From positions 64,856,681 to 64,920,680 of the forward strand of contig NC_134848.1 in NCBI RefSeq assembly GCF_965363235.1: 64,000 nucleotides of DNA. Direction: 5' to 3'. Below the pieces are notes generated by a model that searched no databases, had not been told where the DNA came from, and saw nothing but the letters and a program-made list of their open reading frames with translations. Position numbers and translations under genes: made by a program. Within the stretch, counting starts at the first letter, position 1. Every line of letters begins with the position of its first letter. This stretch comes from Mytilus galloprovincialis. Its lineage: Eukaryota; Mollusca; Bivalvia; Mytilida; Mytilidae. This document shows, piece after piece, positions 24,606-38,104 of the stretch.

Positions 24606-25422
24606 CCGGTGGTCATTTCATCAATGGTCTATCATCAACATTATTTCAACAAAAATATAACCGGCTCTATTGGGCAATCTGAGATCTGCGCGCATTAAAA
24701 TTTATTCATTAATGTTACACCAAATTTTTAATTTGCTCTTTGCCGAGGTCTGCTGTGACACCCATTTTGACAAAAAGCATGTTTTTGATCAACCTGCTGA
24801 GCGATCTATTTTTACGAGATCAAATTATCCCATAACATTTTAATCAATTGAATCCGGCTGCTGAAATTGTTTACCTCATGTTGACATAATTAAATCGTTG
24901 TTAATAAAATGCAATCATAGTCATCATTCTTATCCAGATTTTACTATGTTTTGACGACAAACTATGAAAAATTATAGTTGCCGTAATCGGTGACGGAAAC
25001 TTTTCCGGAATTACCGATTTTTATTTTATTTTCCTGAATTGGGAATTTATATTCACAAACTTTTTTTGGGGCCGCTGGCCGATTTAAGGGCCGTTAAGCG
25101 GCCCTAAACTATATAGTGGAATCATCCCTGATACCACAATTATTCTTCCCCTTTGCTTCAATGCATTATTTAATAAAAGTCAAATTATTTTTTTTTAAAA
25201 TGCATCGCTTCAAACATGAGATCAATGAAACTGTTTATAGACCATTATTATTTTAAATTATGCTTCTAGGACAATCCAACATTTTTTCCTTTTGAGAGCC
25301 GTATTAACATTTCAATGGTAGGATTTGAATCTCGTACAAATGACTAAGGCTCATTTGAGGGGTGGTCAGGGGGGCCCTGATCCCGAAATCCCGGGCTTAA
25401 AAACATGAATTCGGAGGTGCGT

Positions 25423-25970
25423 ATTTTAACGAAATTTTTATATCCCGATATCCCAAAATTCAATAAACATGTTCCCGCATCCCGTAAGTCTCAATCCCGA
25501 AATCGGGAGATTAAAAACACTCGATCCCGACGTCCAGAATAAGTCCTGCCTCCCTCTTATCTCTACCCTTCTTTCATTGAGGCTAAATCACTACTTTCAC
25601 TTTCAATAAATGTTTATGTCTCATTTATAGGCATTATGTTGTCTAGTTTGTGCGTGCGTCCGTTCGTTCGTCCGTCCGTCTGTCCCGCTTCAGGTAGTTT
25701 TAACGAAATTTTTATATCCCGATATCCCGAAATTCAATTAACATATTCCCGCATCCCGTAAGTCTCAATCCCGAAATCCGGAGCTTAAAAACACTCGATC
25801 CCGACGTCCAGAATAAGTCCTGCCTCCCTCTTATCTCTACCCTTCTTTCATTGAGGCTAAATCACTACTTTCACTTTCAATAAATGTTTATGTCCCATTT
25901 ATAGGCATTATGTTGTCTAGTTTGTGCGTGCGTCCGTTCGTTCGTCCGTCCGTCTGTCCCGCTTCAGGTA
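25423..25970 (+). repeat. 274-bp tandem duplication
   Basis: Two nearly identical copies in head-to-tail order have an exact 274-base offset ('taacgaaattttta' at 25427 and 25701; 'gtctagtttg' at 25641 and 25915). Differences are few, so it is young. Confidence 0.85.
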
Positions 25971-26120
25971 GTTTTTGAAGTTGAAGTCCAACCAACTCGA
26001 AACTTAGTAAATGTGTTCCCTATGATATGATGTTTCTAATTGTAATGCCAAATTAGAGATTTTACCCCATTTCACGGTCCACTAAACATAGAAAAAAATT
26101 GCCGATATGGCATCCGTATA
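25640..26120 (-). repeat. Inverted copy of the GACGGACGAACG repeat family
   Basis: It reads as the reverse complement of 20165-20650 ('gtccgtctgtcccgcttcagg', 'ttccctatgatatga'). Confidence 0.65.
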
Positions 26121-26634
26121 CTATGGACTCATTACTTATTTCAATTATATGCACCTTGTATGACCCCTTTGATAGTGAATATTTCAGAAAACAGTAGACA
26201 GAATACAGAGAGTCTCTATATATTATAGAAGTTGTATAATCATAGTTTACATGTGGATAAACCCGAAAAATAATTGTCTCTAAAGAGGTATAATAGTTGT
26301 GATTCTTGCAATCTAAAAACCATGATATGGAGAACGCTCTGATTGGCTAATTTATTTTTCATGTTTGTAATCTATCATACGATTGGTTGTTTTTGTGCAT
26401 GTTCAAAACCGGAAGTCTTATCTATGACTTAAAGTCAGTCTGATGACGGAAAAATATCCGGACAACTATTTAGTCGTTTTTCTCCCAAAATAACTCAATC
26501 TGAATAATCATCAAAATGGATGACAAATGCGACTATGCACGTTACCTAAAGAACACAGAGGCATGATGATTAATTTATTGTGGAAGGAAGAGAAGCGACA
26601 CAAAAAATGAGGTCTTCTCGTTTTATAGTATAGA

Positions 26635-27794
26635 TTAGAATTTTAAAAGTAAGGAAATATGACGTTGAAAGGTGAAAAAACTATTCAGCTTGCATGTTTT
26701 TATAAAAGCACGTTTCACGTTTTCTACCTTTTTTATTATTTGCTGGTTAACCGGTTAAAAAATAGAATAAATTTGGAAATACACGTAGGGGCCAGTCATG
26801 TTGATATCGTCCTTACATTTTTACACAATTAACACTGTAACCACAATAACATAAGGCTAGAGTTACGTTATTATAAGAAATCAAAATGTATCATTGGACG
26901 AAAAAAACATTATATCAACTTTACATCAACTTGATATTGCCAAGAAAATATAGATTCAAACCAAGATCATCATTCATCATTCATCCGCGTTGTTCCGACT
27001 TGCTGCCTGACATAGTTTTAAATTTTCTTTTTTATAAACTTCACCTGCACTGCTCAAAACTGTTCGGGACTTCTTTCGTTCGTTACTTACGTTTCCCCTT
27101 CCTTTGTGTCCATGAAACCTTCATCTACAATGCTCTTGCCTCTGAATTAATTTTGAATTTGATTGACGTTATTTTTGAAAACGTCACAATATTCAAACGT
27201 CTTGCTAAACCTTCGCACTTCTGGGAAAGAACCATAGCACTTCGGCGTGGATCATTTTACTTCAGCGTGACCATCGTAATTCAGCGTCCCCATCGCACCT
27301 TCGAGTCCTACATATATGTATTTCTCTCCATAAGAAAATTTGTAGGTCAAGAATGTTAACGTATCTAGTATAAAAGTTGGAAAAACAGCTAATATTTTTC
27401 TGCATACGTTTAGAGATTGCATATCGACCAAATTGTTTCTTTTTAAATGATACGTGCATTATAATAACCTACCGAGGTCGACAAATTCGTTTAAGATTCA
27501 CCAATACAGACACAGATATCAATTATATAATTTGTTCTACAGTCACATTGTTTGTCATGATAAAAGTTCATGATGATCTGATTCAAGTATCAACTTTTGA
27601 TTGTGTCTCCGTTTGATATTTTATTTACAATTAAATAGACACAGCATAAAGTTATTTTTATGATCAAAGAGTACATGCTAAAGGTAGTTCAAACTTGATG
27701 ATAATTGTTATACTAAATGAACTAAAATATAATTAATAAAAATCAATATGTACAAATTTTGGGTTACTTTTACTGAAAGTAAATGGATATTTGT
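26635..27794. other. Gap without a recognised gene
   Basis: Apart from the right end of the outer element at 27227-27315, no supported feature is visible. The 157-codon open frame at 26886-27359 has no family signal and runs into the transposon end, so I treat it as chance. Confidence 0.4.
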
Positions 27795-28065
27795 AACAGT
27801 GTTCTTTGTATAGAAATGACGGACGAAAAATAGCAAAGGGACAGTCAAACTCATAAATCGAAAAAAAACCTGACAACACCATGGCTAGAAATGAAAAAGA
27901 CAAACAGACAAACAATAGTAAACATGACACAACATAGAAAACTAAAGAATAAACAACAGGAACCCCACCAAAAACTAGGGGTAATCCCAAGTGCTTCGGA
28001 AGGGTAAGCAGATCTTACTCCACATGTGGCACCCGTCGTGTTGCTTATGTGATACAAATCCGGTA
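27795..28065 (+). repeat. Interspersed repeat, 'gggacagtcaaactcataaa' family, copy 1
   Basis: It matches 43500-43760 nearly throughout, including 'catgacacaacatagaaaac' and 'aaccccaccaaaaa'. A partial inverted copy is at 30043-30180. Confidence 0.75.
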
Positions 28066-30042
28066 AATTGTCTAATTCGGTAGGTCACATCCATGAACGG
28101 GAAGGGGATTGTAGTTACGACGTAAGGAACATATGCGATATCATTTGTGAAACGGTTATTCCATACAGTCAACCAACTCGTGATGGCGTCCGTAAAATTT
28201 ACGAAGGGATGAGTTCAACTTCACCATTTGGAACTATTGGTTTAATAGCTTCCTTGTGAGCTGCAACCCTCTATCAAGTACATCATGATAGGAAATGCAA
28301 GCACTGGAATATCGTATCAATTGGGAGATATATACCCCGTATGCAGGTGCTGCTGGAATGTTGCTACTTAGAAATGGAAAGTTCACAATTGGAAAGCTGA
28401 AATCATCTTTTGTCGTAACTTTTTGTTTTCAACCGACCCTCATTGTCAATTTCTAGATGTAAGTCAATATATGAAGCCGACGTCAACTGTTTCTGTAGTA
28501 TCCTTTATCTCTAGTTCGATGGGATAGATGCGTTCCACATAGTCACCAAATTTTGAATTATTGTACAATTTAATTAGGTTTGCTTACATTATAACTGATT
28601 TAGCTGCTCAAAAATACAATATTGTAATGTCAAAGCTTTTTTTAACGTAATTAATTTGATAGTTTTTCTTTTGTGGTAATGTAAATCAATAAATAGAAAT
28701 GATTACATTTACCCTAGAATTATACCGTCACTCAAGTTATCAAGCTTGCATATACTTTTTGATGAGTTCCACTGACTACTTTGTCCTGCTTGAAAGGACA
28801 CATACCTGTAACTGCTTTTGATCATGATCAAATCGGCGACATATCATTATCATTCGTGAACACATTGGAGGAAAAGAATGTAGACATATTCTCAGAAAAA
28901 ATAAGCATGAGTAGAATCATATTAAAATGAACGATCAATCCGGAAGACATCCTGTAGTTCGCCTTTTCCTAAAACATCATAAAGTTGTCCCGTAAAGAAG
29001 ACACATTTAACATACCTAGTTCAAGGAGTTATTTGAATAACCTAATTCACCGTTTGCTTGTCTCATCTTCTTCTCCAGTTTTGTATTTGGGTAATTCAGG
29101 TTTTTTATTTAGATAAGTTACAAATCCATGACCATGAATTCAATTCAGAAGGATACAATGTTATTTATATCCCCATGAAAATAGAAATAGGCACATCTAA
29201 CTAAAATACTTACAAAGAGAATAGAATATTCCATCTGACAGGAGTTGGATGCTTGTACTTGCAATGAAACCAAATTACCACCACTTGAAATGAAATGCTA
29301 AATGAAACCTCGATACAACCGATGCAAATTGTTTTCAACAAACCGACAGCATCACAAATACCTGCGAATTTGAATTTTGTTTCGATGGCGTGGTTTCCTA
29401 TGTCTTATTTGATAAATAAAAAAAGAAATAAAGCTATTTTTGCCAAAAACGAATAATGTTAATGTTTAAATTTCATTAACAGTTTGTCTTGTATGACATC
29501 ATAAGTATTTACAGTTTTGACAGGAGGGCATATTAGCGTTCTTACTAAGACCAGAGAATCTTTTTTTATTACCAACATCAAATATACAATGAAGATATGT
29601 TGATTGTTTTAACATACGTCATATTTTTATTGATTTATTAAATGTTGATAATAGATACGGAAATGGTTATTTAAGTATACAGAGATATAAACCAGAACTT
29701 TTAATAATGGAAAAATCTCACATAGCAACAAAGCAACGTTGTGACGGTTTTGTCTGGTTTTTTTTGTTAACACATCGTTGTCAAATTAGAATGTAATTGA
29801 ATTATATTATGCGACTGTTATACAGGTACAATATTTGGTTTGCTTTTAAACTAGGTTTAATCCATCGTTTAATGCTTGGGGAAATTCCTGTGCCAAATCA
29901 GAAATACGTCTGTTGTTTTTTAAGGGGTTTCATGTGTTCGAGCTTTTTTTTTTTGCATAATTACAAACAAATGAAAAACATGTTGCTGGAAATGAACAGA
30001 AGAACTACAAACTCCACAGTGGAAAAGCATTTACATGATCTG
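28066..30042. other. Gap without a recognised gene
   Basis: No gene was found. The open frame at 29797-30084 runs into repeat DNA at its end. Confidence 0.4.
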
Positions 30043-30180
30043 CATTCTCTTCCGGAGGAGCACCTGAGATCACCATGGTTTTGAAGAGGTTCATTTTGTT
30101 CAGTCTGAAGTTGTCTAAGTGTATTTTGCAATATGTTGTTTGTCTGTGTGTAATTTTTCCAATTTTGCAAATGCATTGCC
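30043..30180 (-). repeat. Partial repeat copy
   Basis: The reverse complement shares 'tggtgatctcaggtgctcc' with the family at 27795-28065 and 43500-43760. Confidence 0.4.
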
Positions 30181-30324
30181 AGTTCTATTTCGAATTATTA
30201 GTTTCAATCTCCTTTTGATTTATGTAGTCCTATTTTTAACCTAGAACAACTTCAATTAAAAAAATTAAACATATATGTATTGCATTACATATAAATCGTC
30301 TTTATAATCAAGGATATAGCTATA

Positions 30325-30650
30325 GGAAGATGTGGTGTGAGTGCCAATGAGACAACTTTCCATCTAGATAACAATTTAAAAAGTAAACCATTATAGGCCA
30401 TTGTACGGCATTCAACACGGAGCCTTGGCTCACACCGAACAACAAGCTATAAAGGGCCCCAAAATTACTGTTGTAAAACCATTCAAACTGGAAAACCAAC
30501 GGTATAATCTATATATAAAAACGAGAAACGAGAAACACGTATAAATTACATTAACAAACGACAACTACTGTACATCAGATTCCTGACTTAGGACAGGTGC
30601 AAAAATTTGCAGCGGGATTAAGCGTTTTGATGGTACCAAACCTTTTTCCG
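30325..30650 (+). repeat. Interspersed repeat, 'gtgagtgccaatgagacaac' family
   Basis: It starts with 'gaagatgtggtgtgagtgcc' and ends near 'gcagcgggattaagcgtttt'. Short relatives lie at 39658-39720, 50912-50985, 57870-58120 and 61075-61135. I recall this as one of the commonest mussel repeats. Confidence 0.75.
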
Positions 30651-33494
30651 TTGATGTTAACGTTATGTCGACAGCTTCTTGTTTTAGAAAGAATTGGTAC
30701 AGCTTTGACTTTTGTTTTATTTAATGTCTCTTTAGCAGTAACAGCAGTTCGCCAATGTTTTAATGTTATAAATCATCAAGCAGGTACAAATTAATAATCA
30801 TGTATTCACACTGTTAATTGACACTTCTATGAACATGATGAAAACAAAAATATGATTGTATACTCTATACGTGTCAGAACCAACGTTTAGGGGGAACACT
30901 TTTCGTAATAAGAAAACCGAAAAAGATTTCAAATAGACATCCGGTGCTTGTTGTAGACTGAAAACATAAGTTTATATTGTTAGATTTTTTGATGAACCGA
31001 ATCAAAACCCTCATCCGTGTATATTATGACTGCCAAAACACGTAATGATATTTTTCTTTAAACAATAGAGGCAAAAGATAAAAAAGTGACATTCAAAAGC
31101 AAGAGTACATGATTTTTAGAAAATAAATTAAAAACACCATGACAAAAATGTAAAGGACTGTAAACCTTTAAAATCATGAAATTTTTAACACATATAAATG
31201 TTATCACTATCCTTCATTAGTAGAATCGACTAAGCTCTAGTTACAGAAAACTACAGTGTATCAAATCAAATCGTTCGAATTGATATTCTGTCTCTTTAAA
31301 GTTCAGCATCAATACTATAACCAAATAAATACGTAAAGGTCTAATTTATCTAAGATAAGCATGTCTGGGGTTGATGAAGCCTTAGTTTTTTATTATGATT
31401 TTTTTATTCATATACAAAATAGTTGAAATCCATTTCATTCTAATTTGTGTATAATAATTTTCGTAAAACTCGTTGTCTTAAGTATAGTCAGATTTAACTG
31501 TTTAACAAAATTCTAATAATGATTACCAAAACAGCGAATTCTTATATCCATATAAAAGAGTATTTACTCAATCCACAAACATTGGTATTCACAATTATAG
31601 ATGAAACGACAGACATCTTATATCTTAACATATTCATTTAAAATAAAATATTAAATCCTAATTTCAGTATGAATGCCACAAAATGAACCAATGAACTACT
31701 AATATCATATAAGGACTCACTTTACACACCAAATACACCAAAAAGTGAAAATGCTATTGTGAATTTTTTGTTAAAAGCTTAACTTCGTTCATGTGAAAGT
31801 CGAATATAGGCAAAAGTTAAAGTACATCTATTTTGCATTTCTACCACAATCTTTAAGTTAACGTACAGTTTGTTCGATACTGTGGTCGCCTGTATAAGAG
31901 AATTAAAGGAACATAATTTACAGTTACGTGTTGTATATTGTCAACAAATATGATTTACACAGAACTTTGTTTTGATACCTTGAAAATGTTTAGTCATTTA
32001 TATATAACCCTTTTAAGATTTTGCCATCATTAAGCACACATCATTTATTAATGCCTACACATAATATACCCTTTTTTAATGTCGCTTTTTAAATATTAGA
32101 CACTTAAATGAATGAACAAGCATACGAAAACAGAGTTATTTGATTTTTTCATACACTCAAATATATGAGATTCATACCAATCAAAAATGAAAGTCTGATA
32201 AATTCGTAACCAGACTTCCCTGATAGAAAATAATAAGTTTTACCATGTACAAATGCTCACCCACATTTGAAAAACGGTGGATATATAGTTTTCTCGTCGG
32301 CAATCATATCACTTTTCCTTGTCTTAATATTAACGTTTTACATCTGTGGATAAAGGGAGATAATTGAATTACAGCTAACCATGTACTTTTTTGTCTTTTG
32401 TCTTTTCGCTGGTTGTTGTTTTTTTGGGCATAGTATTTTCTAATAGTTGTCGACTTATAAGTTTAAATATCCCTTTTGTTTCTTTCGCCTCATCATTTTA
32501 TAGCTTGGGTTCTCATAGACAATGTCCATTAATTCAGGTTTTGTTTAAAAATGCACTATATTAGAAAAAAATTTAATCGATCGACTGAACGATGGTGAGA
32601 ATCATACAAACTTACATAATGCATATTAATTTTAAATGAAATTAAAAAAAAAAGGAATTGAAAAAAATCCAAATTCATTTCATAATTGAACATGTATAGC
32701 ATTGTTTTCATCGCAGACATTATCGTCATGATATACACAGTATATGTGTAAATAGTTCTGGTGGAAGTCTGCGTTAATCTTTATATGACTACTTTATCAA
32801 GCATGAAATGAAACTCCTAGCAAACTATTTTAGAAAACAAGCATTTTTATTTATTTATGTCCTTGTTAAACGGTATAAAAAAAGTGAAATATGTGGTGTC
32901 GTGTTGATCTTACATTTCCCCTTACACCAAATTTTTTTTGTATTGTATCTACTTAAGAATGGGTAAAACAAATAAATAGTTTTCTATATAAGAGCTTGTA
33001 TGGATATACCAGGTTCTGAAGTTGAAAAATACGATGTGATTAAGTATACATTTAATTCAATTTATTCATATGCCTATTGTTGCATAGAATGACTGTTTTA
33101 TTGGAGAATACCAGTTTTTTATTGCTAACAGGTTTAGGTGGTGATGAGATCAGTACGACACACCAAACTAGAAAATACATTTTATTTCAATGATCAAATC
33201 TGCAATATTAATGCAAAATAAAAAAAATAGATAATATACAAATCTGTTAAGCTACTCTTTTTTATAAATAATGCCTGGAAAAATATTCGACAAAAATGCT
33301 TAATCATAGTTTAGTCACATATTTTAGCATTTTGTGTTAACATGTACATGTAACTATAAAATTTGTTTCGGACGATTGTTCTATTTAGTTTATGATGACT
33401 GTAGGTGTGACTTTTGCAAGAAGAGATCCTAAGAACAAAAGAAAAAAAAATCAGTTCCACACGTGACATATTCAAATGTGACTGTGTGTCAGAG
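30651..33494. other. Gap without a recognised gene
   Basis: 2.8 kb of AT-rich sequence in which I see no gene, RNA or repeat structure. Confidence 0.45.
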
Positions 33495-33618
33495 TGTTAA
33501 TAAATAACATGTCTAACCCCGCCACATTATTTATGTATGTGCCTGTCCCAAGTCAGGAGCCTGTAATTCATTATGGTTATCGTTTGTTCATATTTTACAT
33601 ATTTGTTTTCCGTTTACA

Positions 33619-33811
33619 GGTTTTATGGTGGAGGAAGCCGGCGTACCGGGAGAAAACCACCGACCTTCGATAGGAAAATTTACAATTCTCGTCAATACAG
33701 ATTTGAGTCGATTGCACCCGCACGAGCGGGGTTCAAACTCACAATCTCATTGTTGACTGGCTATTGATTACTGTAGTATCTACTTAGATCACCCGGCCAC
33801 CAAGGCCCCTA
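33619..33811 (-). mobile_element. tRNA-derived SINE
   Basis: On the minus strand the head reads 'tggccgggtgatctaag' (A-box-like) and then 'gagtttgaaccccgc' (B-box-like), at tRNA-promoter spacing extended by an insertion. A conserved 'ttttctcccggtacgccgg' block follows, of a kind shared by many marine-invertebrate SINEs. It is not a functional tRNA gene, since no cloverleaf closes. Just to its left (33495-33580) is an inverted scrap of the 610-bp family. Confidence 0.65.
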
Positions 33812-33829
33812 CTAATATATGAGCTTTTC

Positions 33830-36748
33830 AAAATATTAAACAAAATAATTAATAAATAAAGATTCTTTTAATCTGTACAAGATTAAGTTCCACATTAAGC
33901 ATTATTATCCGTTGCTAAATCTTATATAAAATATAAAGAAAAGTCATGCATCTATATTTATTAATGTTACAATCATAACCAGTCACTCAGTGTATAATAA
34001 TAAAACACTATATTTCTCTGATAGTCTTTACAGTTCGTTTTTTTCTTCTTAATTTATATTAAAGATGATTAAAAATAAATGCAAATATTACGGTTTCTTA
34101 AACAGTTTTCATCATTTCATAGCACGGTTAACGTATGTATATGCGTAACATGTTTTGGTAAAATAAACACTAAATACAAATGCATTCTTATCATAATGTG
34201 AAGAAGGCGCTACCTTGAATGCCAGCTTTATACCAAGACAATGTCCTATTTATTGATTGGTTGTTAGTTGCTTAACATCCAATGGCAAATATTTTATGTA
34301 CATATAGTTTTCGTCTAAAATAAATAGTTCAGATGGAACATGTTCAGGGAACGATCATTGAACCTTTAAAAAGCAGGATAGGGATATGGTATTTTTCTTT
34401 TTTATAAAAACAATATTCAATTCCTTAATTGGTGGAGAAGATTTATTTTAAATCCTGATCTTCACCAAAAAGGTACAAAATAAATTTAACTTTTATATAT
34501 CTAAAACATTTAACTAGATCTTCCCGAACCGTACAGGTTAGTCTGTACACAGTAGTTTTATGTGAAAATACGGGCCGGCCGTATTTGCCAATTTGTTATG
34601 ATGAACCTTAATACTAGTGCTAAATTTTGACTAGATAATTTTAATTGATAGAGCTGAAGAGCTTCGGTGAAAAAAATCTGACTCAAACAAACAAAAACTT
34701 TGTATTCCTGATCACCTTCAGTTTGTGGGTTCTACATCAATTTCATGTACTAACTCAGAGTCAGTTTTATGTCATTTCTTGCATATATATATTTTGTTAG
34801 CTTACTTTTCAAGTCTTTTTATGATAGCAAAATGAAATTGAGAATGGACATGGGAAACAAGCATGTCAAAAACTTGCTTTGGAGTAATGCTTAATCAAGT
34901 CATAATTGTTTTCAAAAAGACACATTTGGTTTCCAGACAATAATTTTAGTATAAGTAAATGGATCTCTATGATTGTACTAGAAGGTTCACTACACAAAAG
35001 GAAGGTTAGAATTGATTTTGGGGTTTTGGTACTACATTTTTGGGGGTGTTTTTTTCTTTTTAAATTTTGGGTTTTTCTTCAACAATTCACCATATTAAGT
35101 ATTTACATTGATCATTACTCATCTACATTTAGTATTAATAGATGCACACAAAATAGGGTGGTTTAATTATTTTATTTGTAATTTGTGCATTGTTCCTACG
35201 ATGTATACTCCTTGATAATGTCGACGTCAGTAACATGATAAAGAAAATATATTTGGTAAGCATATTCACAATTGACATGCGCCAGTGCGCCGCAAAAGGA
35301 TCTTCTATCTCTTTAATTCCCAAATTGCATGAATTTTTTCTCTCACAGAAACACACGAGTTATTTGGTAAATAAAACACTCGTCATTGTTTGAAACCTTC
35401 AGTAATAAAAATTAAGTTTAGCCTTTTTGAATTTTTCACTGATAGTGTAAAAATTGTAATAGAAAAGGTACAAATCACTTGATAAAATTGCATTATCTGC
35501 AGGATTATTGATAATTTTCCTCACTATATATTCACAAGGACATATTAACTAACATATTGTCAATGCTATTCTGGTCCGAGTTTTTATTCATACATATACT
35601 GGGCTTTGCATGACTGGTACTGTTCCAAGTTGTCTTCTTTTTCTGTTTCTTGAGAAGAATTTGTTTAAACTGTTCAGTCACTATAAAGTGTTACAATTCT
35701 TATTTAGACGCAACATATCAATATTGACAAAAAAGGTACCGCTTTCACATGAGAGAAGCTAGATACAAAATTAAATGTACACATTTTCACTATTTTTGTA
35801 GGACTATGATATAAAATTAAGGTGATATGTAGTTAGAGACTGCTGCTGAATAAAAAATTCGCCTGATACCTGTTTTAAAATTAGGCCATATTGAAGTTTG
35901 TAGGGTCCAAAATTAAAATATGTTTGATTTTTAACTGACGTAAAAAAAATTGGTGTTTTTTATATGCTAAATATACATCTGTGGTCGTATCAGGCTGTGC
36001 GTGGCAAAGCATGAATTTTTATTGCCTTTCGGTTTGTACTTTTTTTTAAATTTTCGTCATGAAAAAAAAATTGTAGTTGTGAAGTTGCTAACATGAGATT
36101 ACCCAAATTGCACCTATATTGTCAGTTTTTTCACCAACTTTTATTTATGAACCAGACAAAAGTCCATTCTGTGCTTATTTTGTAGACTATCCTTGTTTGC
36201 AATATAGTTACACAAATTTAATTTTGAGTCAATGTAGAGTCATAGAAAAATGGGTTTGAACTGTAATTGATTTTGTAATGAGGTTAGTACCCAAATTCCA
36301 TACATCATTGCATGTTTAATTTCAACTCCTTAAATTGATATAAACAGATGTTTTGTTTGGTTTCTTAAAATATTTTGAACAATTTGACATTATTCAATGC
36401 TTTTTTTGGAAGAAAACGATGCTGGTAATTTGCTCATTTTAAAAAGATGATAATTATATAATTTCACATTCACAAAGCAAAACAGTTTCCATATTCTGGG
36501 ACTGTAGAAGGTAGATATCTGATATGTGACATAATCAGTGAAAAGATTTGTTGAGAGTTTACCCATAGATGTAATACCATCTATGGTTTACCAAAGGAAG
36601 TACAGAATTAGAAGATTGTGAATTATTTGAATGTTTTCTTTTTGTTTTTTTTTTTAAACTTTTGTTATGTTTTGAATTAGTCTGTGGGCTACATGAATAA
36701 CCGTGATCACATTCAACAATATTACCAACGTCAGTATCACTGTTCCTT
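33830..36748. other. Gap without a recognised gene
   Basis: AT-rich non-coding DNA with a short fragment of the 610-bp family at 34838-34872. Nothing else could be supported. Confidence 0.45.
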
Positions 36749-36784
36749 GATATGGGGAATTATGTGGCAGATGAACATAAGTAA

Positions 36785-36994
36785 TCATGGTCAACCAGTG
36801 CACCGGAGCTTTACCTCGCATGCCGCAGCATGGCCATTATTGAAAACATCCCGAAATGTATTGCTTGCAGAGGTTTTTTCTGTGTTCCCATTGCTGGACG
36901 GAACTTTTACGCTAAATTTGTTATCAATAATTATGATTCTGTGACTTTTAAATGCAGTACATGTGATTGTTCAGGAAATTTGTTTTGGCCTCAA
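36785..36994 (+). pseudogene. Protein-like fragment with two Cys pairs, unknown
   Basis: Seventy codons are open between a TAA at 36782 and a TGA at 36995. The frame encodes KCIACRGFF, then CSTCDCSGN about 30 residues later, i.e. two CxxC-type pairs that could bind zinc. GC content is higher than in the flanks. The frame is open before the TAA too (from at least 36749). I do not recognise the family. It could be a transposon-protein relic. Confidence 0.3.
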
Positions 36995-38104
36995 TGATAA
37001 TGGAAAGATGAGCAGACGAAACATGGCGTCAGATGTTGTTGTCCAAGCTTCGGTTATTTCCGTGGAACAATAAAATTTAAATAAACTACACAAGTTACCA
37101 AAATTTTGAATTCTTGTTTTTGTAAACAAATAAAAATCCATGTCGTATTTAACATCGAAGTTATTCCGATCTGTTCCGTTTTTTTAAGTTCGCGTTGAAA
37201 CGTTAAATTCGGCAGCCATTAAAAAAAATAATCGCACGCGATTGAACGAGAATGACGAAACCTTTCAGATGGGTCGTGTAGAGAGTTATCGTTCTTTATT
37301 CCAAAACGATGCTTCTACCATAAGTGCCAGCAAAAGTATTTTATATTTAGCTTATATCAAATAACACTTATAATCAATGTTACCATTATGCTTTAGTATT
37401 CATAGGAAAGCGCCTTTTGTATAAGATAATCTCTGTAAACGAAACTCTTAACGTTTATTAGTTTTATCTGTAGATTTGACCGGGACCGTGAAATTTTCCA
37501 CAAAAGTCTAGATTGCAAAACAAATCTTTAATTAATGCATTTGTCTGTTTTTTAACACAACTATGTTGAATGTTTGCTTCTTTACATAAACTTTTTAAAT
37601 GTATACCTAGCTCACAAGAACCAGGGTATACAATACTTAATATTCTACTTTTTCTCATATTTTTATTTTTGCATTATATAAAGCGAAATGGTCTTACGTG
37701 CGATGTGTTCGTTATGATTATGCGCAAATGCAGAGCGTTTACAATACAAATATTACAATTGAGACTCGAAAACTCCGTAGAATATTTGGTTTCTCTTTTT
37801 TTGAATGAATTGGTGAGAAAGAAAAGTTATTTGTTTTTAGTATCAGGGAAAGGGAGTTTACCAAACTTCAATGTTAGTTCTAACGTCAATAACGTCAGAA
37901 TCCATTCGTTAGACCGACGATGTTATAAATATAGACTATGCATATGGGCTTTGTTAATTACCGAAAGTCGTACGGTGAGCTAAATGTGTTAATTGATGTG
38001 TCATTTGGTCTCTTTCAGAGATTTATTTAAAATCGTACCACAACTTTTAAATATGCAACACAAGGACCGGAGAACTCAGAATTTCAGCTAACAAATATCA
38101 TTCA
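36995..38104. other. Gap without a recognised gene
   Basis: No supported gene. The 137-codon frame at 37570-37983 has no recognisable features. Confidence 0.4.

Larger units (their letters stand above)
22030..26634 (-). mobile_element. Helitron, 4.6 kb, no Rep/helicase seen
   Basis: Read on the minus strand, the 5' end is TCTATACTATAAAACGAG (from 26634), matching the plus-strand Helitron at 4296. The 3' end is an imperfect hairpin (complement of 22040-22055) followed by tgtgtt and CTAG. Flanking bases give the A^T insertion site. It has grown by later insertions: the 610-bp repeat, a Tc1 element, a tandem duplication and an inverted repeat-family copy. Confidence 0.65.
21659..27315. mobile_element. 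Outer terminal-repeat element split by a Helitron
   Basis: The left end ATATGTAGGACTCG is inverted at the right end (CGAGTCCTACATAT, 27302-27315). Inside each end lies an array of degenerate CGCTGAAGTGCGATGGT-type units (21672-21862 forward, 27227-27300 inverted). Removing the Helitron at 22030-26634 leaves an original element of about 1.05 kb. No transposase was found, and the superfamily is unknown. Confidence 0.55.

Noticed and set aside
26886..27359. 157-codon open frame
   Set aside because: It has no domain signal, runs into the right end of a transposon and has chance-like composition.
29797..30084. 95-codon plus-strand open frame
   Set aside because: Its 3' half is interspersed-repeat sequence and the 5' half has no coding signal.
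33619..33811. Functional tRNA gene
   Set aside because: Only A- and B-box-like blocks with insertions are present and no cloverleaf closes. It is a SINE.
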